From Doris montereyensis (Eukaryota > Mollusca > Gastropoda > Nudibranchia > Dorididae): DNA of 64,000 bases. Under the pieces are notes generated by a model that saw only the letters and a program-made list of their open reading frames with translations, was not told where the DNA came from and did no database searches. Position numbers and translations under genes: made by a program. Below, in pieces: positions 56,393 through 64,000 of the stretch (position 1 is its first letter; each line of letters begins with the position of its first letter). The stretch spans positions 115,717 through 179,716 of the forward strand of contig JAXRKP010000524.1 of the NCBI GenBank assembly GCA_037039925.1, in the 5' to 3' direction.

Positions 56393-57690
56393 CATACCAA
56401 TGTCCCAGTTCATCATGTTAATGTCTCACTGAATCCCAGTTCATTATGCTAGTGTCCTAGGTCATCATGGTAATATCCAAGTTCATCATGTTCATGTCCC
56501 AGTTCATCATGATAGTGTCCCCGTCCATGTTGATGGTGTCCCAGTTCATCATGATAGTGTCCACGTCCATGTTGATGGTGTCCCAGTTCATCATGATAGT
56601 GTCCCTGTCCATGTTGGTGTCCCAGTTCATCATGATAGTGTCCACGTCCATGTTGATGGTGTCCCAGTTCATCATGATAGTGTCCCTGTCCATGTTGATG
56701 CTGTCAGTTCATGATTGTACCCATACATGTTGATGTTGTCCCAGTTCATCATGATAGTGTCCCCATCCATGTTGATGTTTTCCAGTTCATCATGATTGTC
56801 CACGTCCATGTTGATGTTGTCCCAGTTCATCATGATAGTGTCCACGTCCATGTTGATGGTGTCCCAGTTCATCATGATAGTGTCCACGTCCATGTTGATG
56901 TTGTCCCAGTTCATCATGATAGTGTCCACGTCCATGTTGATGTTGTCCCAGTTCATCATGATAGTGTCCACGTCCATGTTGATGGTGTCCCAGTTTCAGT
57001 GTCCCCATCCATGTTGATGGTGTCCCAGTTCATCATGATAGTGTCCACGTCCATGTTGATGGTGTCCCAGTTCATCATGATAGTGTCCCCGTCCATGTTG
57101 ATGGTGTCCCAGTTCATCATGATAGTCCCCATCCATGTTGATGGTGTCCCAGTTCATCATGATAGTGTCCCCATCCATGTTGATGGTGTCCCAGTTCATC
57201 ATGATAGTGTCCCCATCCATGTTGATGGTGTCCCAGTTCATCATGATAGTGTCCCCATCCATGTTGATGTTGTCCCAGTTCATCATGATAGTGTCCCCGT
57301 CCATGTTGATGGTGTCCCAGTTCATGTTGATAGTGTCCCCGTCCATGTTGATGTTGTCAGTTCATCATGATAGTATCCCCATGTTGATGATGGTCTCCAG
57401 TTCATCATGATAGTGTCCACGTCCATGTTGATGATGTCCCAGTTCACCACGGTAGTGTCCATATTGATGTTGTCCCAGTTCATCGTGATAGTGTCCACAT
57501 CCAAGTTCATCCTGCAAATGTCCCAGTTAATTATCGCTAGTGTCCCACGTCATCATTATAGTAGTACTGGTAGTGTCCACATCCAAGTTCACCTTGGTTA
57601 TGTAATATCCCAGTACATTGTGCTAATGTCCCACTACCCAGTTAATTATTGCTTGTGTCCCACTTCATCATGATAGTCTCCACATCCAAG
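56393..57690. repeat. Superarray zone 2: 42-bp dimer
   Basis: Units of GTCCCAGTTCATCATGATAG plus T, then GTCCACGTCCATGTTGATGG plus T; both halves are diverged 21-mers. About 27 dimers with a graded left edge (56393-56510, still monomer-like). Variants CCACG, CCCCG and CCCCA in the second half occur in runs. Confidence 0.94.
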
Positions 57691-58440
57691 TTCACCCTGT
57701 ACATCATGCTTATGTCCCAGTACATCATGCTTATGTCCCAGTACATCATGCTTATGTCCCAGTACATCATGCTTATGTCCCAGTACATCATGCTTATGTC
57801 CCAGTACATCATGCTTATGTCCCAGTACATCATGCTTATGTCCCAGTACATCATGCTTATGTCCCAGTACATCATGCTTATGTCCCAGTACATCATGCTA
57901 ATGTCCCAGTACATCATGCTTATGTCCCAGTACATCATGCTTATGTCCCATGTCCCAGTACATCATGCTTAATGTCCCAGTACATCATGCTTAAGTCCCA
58001 GTTCATCATGTGATAATGTCCCAGTACATCATGCTTATGTCCCAGTACATCATGATTATGTCCCAGTACATCATGCTTATGTCCCAGTACATCATGCTTA
58101 TGTCCCCATGTACATCATGCTTATGTCCCAGTACATCATGCTTATGTCCCAGTACATCATGCTTATGTCCCAGTACGTCATGCTTATGTCAGTACGTCAG
58201 TTCATCTTGATAATGTCCCAGTTCATCATGCTATGTCCCAGCATATGCTTATGTCCCAGTTACATCATGCTTATGTCCCAGTTCATCATGCTTATGTCCC
58301 AGCACATCATGCTTTGTCATGTCCCAGTTCATCATGTTTATGTCCCAGTACATCATGCCCATGTCCCAGTACATCATGCTTATGTCCCACATCATGCTTA
58401 TGTCCCAGTACATCATGCTTATGTCCCAGTTCATCAGTGT
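57690..58440. repeat. Superarray zone 3: 21-bp monomer, second form
   Basis: About 34 copies of TACATCATGCTTATGTCC plus CAG. Copies at 57705-57945 are nearly identical, the most homogeneous part of the superarray, suggesting the latest expansion. Confidence 0.94.
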
Positions 58441-61400
58441 CCCATTACATTATGCTATGTCCCAGTTCGTCATGCTTATGTCCCAGTTCATCTTGCTAAT
58501 GTCCCAGTTCTTAATGTTAGTGTCCCAGTTACATTATGCTAGTGTCCCAGTTCTTCATGTTATGTCCCAGTACATTATGCTTATGTCCCAGTTACTGTCC
58601 CAGTACATTATGCTAGTGTCCCAGTTCTTAATATTAGTGTCCCCCATTACATTATGCTAGTGTCCCAGTTCTTAATGTTATGTCCCAGTTAGTGTCAGTA
58701 CATTATGCTAGTGTCCCAGTTCTTAATATTAGTGTCCCCCCAGTACATTATGCTAGTGTCCCAGTTCTTAATATTAGTACATAATGTCCCTTCAGTACAT
58801 TATGCTAGTGTCCCAGTTCTTAATATTAGTGTCCCTTCAGTACATTATGCTAGTGTCCCAGTTCTTAATATTAGTGTCCCCAGTACATTATGCTAGTGTC
58901 CCAGTTCTTAATATTAGTGTCCCCAGTACATTATGCTAGTGTCCCAGTTCTTAATATTAGTGTCCCCCCCAGTACATTATGCTAGTGTCCCAGTTCTTAA
59001 TATTAGTGTCCCTTCAGTACCTTATGCTAGTGTCCCAGTTCTTATGCTAGTGTCCCAGTTCTTAATATTAGTGTCCCCCTTCAGTACCTGATGCTAGTGT
59101 CCCAGTTCTTAATATTATGCTAGTGTCCCTTCAGTACATTATGCTAGTGTCCCAGTTCTTAATGTTAGTGTCCCCAGTTTACCATGCTAGTGTCCCAGTT
59201 CTTAATATTAGTGTCCCTTCTGTTTACCATGCTAGTGTCCCAGTTCTTAATGTTAGTGTCCCCCAGTACATTACCATGCTAGTGTCCCAGTTCTTAATAT
59301 TAGTGTCCCTTCAGTACATTATGCTAGTGTCCCAGTTCTTAATATTAGTGTCCCCCCAGTACATTATGCTAGTGTCCCCAGTGTCTTACCATGCTAGTGT
59401 CCCAGTTCTTAATGTCAGTGTCCCTGTTTATTATGCTAGTGTCCCAGTTCTTAATGTTAGTGTCCCCCAGTACATTATGCTAGTGTCCCAGTTCTTAATG
59501 TTAGTGTCCCCCTGTTTACCATGCTAGTGTCCCAGTTCTTAATGTTAGTGTCCCCCTGTTTACATTATGCTAGTGTCCCAGTTCTTTAATGTTAGTGTTT
59601 TAATTTTAGTGTTTACCATGCTAGTGTCCCAGTTCTTAATGTTAGTGTCCCCCCTGTTTACCATGCTAGTGTCCCAGTTCTTAATGTCAGTGTCCCCTGT
59701 TTACCATGCTAGTGTCCCAGTTCTTAATGTCAATGTCCCCCTGTTTACCATGCTAGTGTCCCAGTTCTTAATGTTAGTGTCCCCCTGTTTACCATACTAG
59801 TGTCCCAGTTCTTAATGTTAGTGTCCCCCTGTTTACTATGCTAGTGTCCCATACTAGTGTCCCAGTTCTTAATCAAGTGTCCCCCTGTTTACCATGCTGT
59901 CCCAGTTCTTAATGTCAATGTCCCCCTGTTTACCATGCTAGTGTCCCAGTTCTTAATGTTAGTGTCCCCCTGTTTACCATGCTAGTGTCCCAGTTCTTAA
60001 TTTTAGTGTCCCCTGTTTACCATGCTAGTGTCCCAGTTCTTAATGTTAGTGTCCCCCTGTTTACCATGCTAGGGTCCCAGTTCTTAATGTCAGTGTCCCC
60101 CTGTTTACCATGCTAGGGTCCCAGTTCTTAATGTTAGTGTCCCCCTGTTTACCATGCTAGTGTCCCAGTTCTTAATTTTAGTGTCCCCCTGTTTACCATG
60201 CTAGTGTCCCAGTTCTTAATGTTAGTGTCCCCTGTTTACCATGCTAGTGTCCCAGTTCTTAATGTTAGTGTGTTTACCATGCTAGTGTCCCAGTTCTTAA
60301 TGTAGTGTCCCCCTGTTTACCCCCCTGTTTACCGTTTACCAGTGTCCCAGTTCTTAATGACAAGTGTCCCCCTGTTTACCATGCTAGTGTCCCAGTTCTT
60401 AATTTTGATGTGTCCCCCTATTTTACCATGCTAGTGTCCCAGTTCTTAATGTTAATGTCCCCCTGTTTACCATGCTAGGGTCCCAGTTCTTAATGTCAGT
60501 GTCCCCCTGTTTACCATGCTAGTGTCCCAGTTCTTAATGTTAGTGTCCCCCTGTTTACCATGCTAGTGTCCCAGTTCTTAATTTTAGTGTCCCCCTGTTT
60601 ACCATGCTAGTGTCCCAGTTCTTAATGTTAGTGTCCCCCTGTTTACCATGCTAGTGTCCCAGTTCTTAATGTCAGTGTCCCCCTGTTTACCATGCTAGTG
60701 TCCCAGTTCTTAATGTCAGTGTCCCCTGTTTACCATGCTAGTGTCCCAGTTCTTAATGTTAGTGTCCCCCTGTTTACCATGCTAGGGTCCCAGTTCTTAA
60801 TGTCAGTGTCCCCCTGTTTACCATGCTAGGGTCCCAGTTCTTAATGTTAGTGTCCCCCTGTTTACCATGCTAGGGTCCCAGTTCTTAATGTTAGTGTCCC
60901 CCTGTTTACCATGCTAGTGTCCCAGTTCTTAATGTCAGTGTCCCCCTGTTTACCATGCTAGTGTCCCAGTTCTTAATGTTAGTGTCCCCCTGTTTACCAT
61001 GCTAGTGTCCCAGTTCTTAATGTCAGTGTCCCCCTGTTTACCATGCTAGTGTCCCAGTTCTTAATGTTAGTGTCCCCCTGTTTACCATGCTAGTGTCCCA
61101 GTTCTTAATTTTAGTGTCCCCCTGTTTACCATGCTAGTGTCCCAGTTCTTAATGTCAGTGTCCCCTGTTTACCATGCTAGTGTCCCAGTTCTTAATGTTA
61201 GTGTCCCCTGTTTACCATGCTAGTGTCCCAGTTCTTAATGTTAGTGTCCCCCTGTTTACCATGCTAGTGTCATTTCCAGTGTCCCCCCAGTTCATCTTTC
61301 ATGTCCCAATTCATGATGATAATGTCCCTGTTCATCATGCTAGTGTCCCAGTTCTCAATGTCCCCCTGTTTAGTTATGCTAGTGTCCCAGTTCTTAATGT

Positions 61401-61790
61401 CAATGTCCCCCAGTTTACCATACTATGCTAGTGTCCCAGTTCTTAATGTTAGTGTCCCCCCCAGTACAGTGTCCCAGTTCTTAATGTCAGTGTCCCCCTG
61501 TTTACCATGCTAGTGTCCCAGTTCTTAATGTTAGTGTCCCCCAGTACACCATGCTAGTGTCTCAGTTCATAATGCTAGTGTCCCAGTTCTTAATGTTAGA
61601 GTCCCCCCAGTACACCATGCTAGTGTCCAGTTCTAACGTTAGTTTACTATGCTATGCTAGTGTCCCAGTTCTTAATGTTAGTGTCCCCCAGTACACCATG
61701 CATGTCCCAGTTTTTAATGTTAGTAGTTCTGTTTCCCATGCTAATGTCCCTGTTCATCGTGTTACTAATATTGTTACTGTCCCAGTTCAT
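58440..61790. repeat. Superarray zone 4: 43-44 bp dimer
   Basis: Units of GTGTCCCAGTTCTTAATGTT plus A, then GTGTCCCCCTGTTTACCATG plus CTA. Left copies (58440-59400) have CAGTACATTATGCTA in the second half, showing descent from zone 3. About 75 dimers. Variation in C-run length shifts the frame often, so no long frame survives in the middle. Confidence 0.93.
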
Positions 61791-63835
61791 CATACAGGTC
61801 TCCCATTTCATTTTCCCAGTTCTTGTCCCAGTTCATCATCACACAAGTCTTCAAATTCATCTTCATTGTCCCAGTTCATCATCACACAAGTCTTCAAATT
61901 CATCTTCATTGTCCCAGTTCATCATCACACAAGTCATGTCAAATTTCATCTTCATTGTCCCAGTTCATCCTCATACAAGTCTCCCAATTTATCTTCCTTG
62001 TCCCAGTTCATCTCATACACGTCTCCCATTTCATCTTCCTTGTCAGTTCATCATACAAGTCTCCCATTTCATCTTCATTGTCCCAGTTCATCATACAAGT
62101 CTTCAAATTCATCTTCATTGTCCCAGTTCATCATACAAGTCTTCAAATTCATCTTCCTTGTCCCAGTTCATCATCACACAAGTCTTCAAATTCATCTTCA
62201 TTGTCCCAGTTCATCATCACACAAGTCTTCAATTTCATCTTCATTGTCCCAGTTCATCATCATACAAGTCTCCCAATTTCATCTTCCTTGTCCCAGTTCA
62301 TCATACAAGTCTCCCATTTCATCTTCCTTGTCCCAGTTCATCATACAAGTCTCCCATTTCATCTTCCTTGTCCCAGTTCATCATACAAGTCTCCCATTTC
62401 ATCTTCCTTGTCCCAGTTCATCATACAAGTCTCCCATTTATCTTCCTTGTCCCAGTTCATCATACAAGTCTCCCAATTTACTTATTCTTCCTTGTCCCAG
62501 TTCATCATACAAGTCTCCCATTTATCTTCCTTGTCCCAGTTCATTATACAAGTCTCCTAATTTCATCTTCCTTGTCCCAGTTCATCATACAAGTCTCCTA
62601 ATTTATCTTCTCCCAATTTATCTTCCTTGTCCCAGTTCATCATACAAGTCTCCCATTTCATCTTCCTTGTCCCAGTTTCATTATACAAGTCTCCCATTTC
62701 ATCTTCCTTGTCCCAGTTCATCATACAAGTCTCCCATTTCATCTTCCTTGTCCCAGTTCATCATACAAGTCTCCCAAGTCTTCCCATTTCATCTTCCTTG
62801 TCCCAGTTCATCATTATACAAGTCTCCCATTTCATCTTCCTTGTCCCAGTTCATCATACAAGTCTCCCAATTTATCTTCCTTGTCCCAGTTCATCATTAT
62901 ACAAGTCTCCCATTTCATCTTCCTTGTCCCAGTTCATTATACAAGTCTCCCAATTCATCTTCCTTGTCCCAGTTCATTATAAAGTCTCCCAATTCATCAT
63001 ACAAGTCTTCCAATTCATCTTCCTTGTCCCAGTTCATACATACAAGTCTTGTCCCCATTTCAAGTCTTCATTGTCCCAGTTCATTATCAGTCTCCCAATT
63101 CATTTTCCATTGTCCAAGTTCATCATACAAGTCTCCAATTCATCTTCCTTGTCCCAGTTCATCATTACAAGTACAAGTCTCCCAATTCATCTTCCTTGTC
63201 CCAGTTCATCATACAAGTCTCCATACTTCATCTTCCTTGTCCCAGTTCATCTACAATACAAGTCTCCAAATGTCATCTTCCCAGTCCCAGTTCATCATTG
63301 TCCCAGTTCATCATACAAGTCTCCAAATTCATCTTCCTTGTCCCAGTTCGTATACAAGTCTTCCATTTCATTTTCAAGTCTTCAAATTCATCTTCCCATT
63401 TCATTTTCCTTGTTCAGTTCATCATACAAGTCTTCAAATTCATCTTCCTTGTCCCAGTTCATCATCATTACAAGTCTTCAAATTCATCTTCCCAGTCCCA
63501 GTTCATCATCATACAAGTCTTCAAATTCATCTTCTTGTCCCAGTTCATCATACAAGTCTTCAAATTCATCTTCAGTCCCAGTTCATCATCATACAAGTCT
63601 TCAAATTCATTTTTCTTGTCCTACATCATCATACCAGTCTCAGTTCATCATCATACAAGTTCAAATTCATCTTTCCAGTCCCAGTTCATCATCACAAATC
63701 TTCAAATTCATTTCCTTGTCCCAGTTCATCATACAATCTTCAAATTCATCTTCCTTGTCCCACATCATCATACAAGTCTCCCAATTCATCTTTCTTGACC
63801 CAGTTCATCATGTTGGTGCCCCAATCCTAGGATAG
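61790..63835. repeat. Superarray zone 5: about 40-bp dimer
   Basis: Units of GTCCCAGTTCATCATACAA, then GTCTCCCATTTCATCTTCCT plus T. The second half alternates CTTCAAATTC and CTCCCATTTC forms in blocks. About 48 units, ending near 63835 with one older unit (CCCAGTTCATCATGTTGG). Long serine-rich frames here (up to 759 codons) come from repeat structure. Confidence 0.93.
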
Positions 63836-64000
63836 TGTCCCAGTCCTAGTAAGACCTCTCCAAGTTGAAAATGGAAAGACATTTCTAAGTTCTAAATGTC
63901 TCACAAGACGTAACAATAACGATCAAAGTCAAAGGGAGACAAAAAGAAAAGAACAACAACTTCATTCAATATTGAGTCAAAGAAAATTGTCTATTTCCTC
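63836..64000. other. Non-repetitive right edge
   Basis: Unique-looking sequence beyond the superarray; too short to assign. Confidence 0.5.

Noticed and set aside
61551..63830. Very long serine-rich open frame (759 codons) and overlapping frames of 245-402 codons
   Set aside because: They lie wholly in zone 5 of the tandem superarray. Their peptide is a repeat of the unit, with no start context, splice signal or domain.

Overview
This is animal nuclear DNA. The window holds one spliced host gene with small GT-AG exons, set in sequence dominated by retrotransposons, DNA transposons, tRNA-derived SINEs, microsatellites and minisatellites. The mix (Penelope-like, Ty3/Gypsy, Helitron, piggyBac, P-like and pogo-like relics, two tRNA-derived SINE families, scattered TCTAGATC-type motifs) suggests a lophotrochozoan, most likely a gastropod mollusc. 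That assignment is inference from repeat style and is not proved here. No bacterial-type operon, tRNA gene, rRNA or CRISPR array was seen.

Layout. 1-1612: two minisatellites. 1.8-13.1 kb: at least seven copies of one short interspersed family (called family A here), with (AT)n tracts at several of its ends. One copy (3517-6450) has swollen to about 2.9 kb through two internal minisatellites and a SINE insertion. The same zone holds a tail-to-tail SINE inverted repeat, a tandem 0.4-kb duplication and an RTE-like LINE relic. 13.8-21.9 kb: LINE relics, SINEs, short minisatellites and CA/TTGTA repeats. 24.2-37.6 kb: DUSP12, a dual-specificity phosphatase with a zinc-binding C-terminus, on + in seven coding exons. 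The first two exons carry frame breaks; the last five are clean. Its introns hold SINEs, six minisatellite blocks and a pogo-like MITE. 38.8-41.0 kb: a decayed piggyBac element with recognisable ends. 42.9-51.3 kb, all on -: a P-like transposase C-terminus, a deleted Helitron, a Gypsy gag plus integrase without reverse transcriptase, and a Penelope-like element (RT, GIY-YIG nuclease) with a hammerhead-like motif downstream. 53.8-63.8 kb: a 10-kb tandem superarray.

The most unusual structures are: (1) the superarray, where one ancestral 21-bp monomer appears to have given two monomeric zones and three different dimeric higher-order zones in sequence; (2) family A, whose copies repeatedly seed new tandem repeats and carry ETS/CRE-like and YY1-like motifs; (3) a DUSP12 intron that splits the catalytic cysteine codon and holds a 2.7-kb minisatellite; (4) the hammerhead-like motif beside the Penelope-like element. 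DUSP12 is the only gene I would call as host protein-coding; the long open frames inside tandem arrays follow from repeat units divisible by three.
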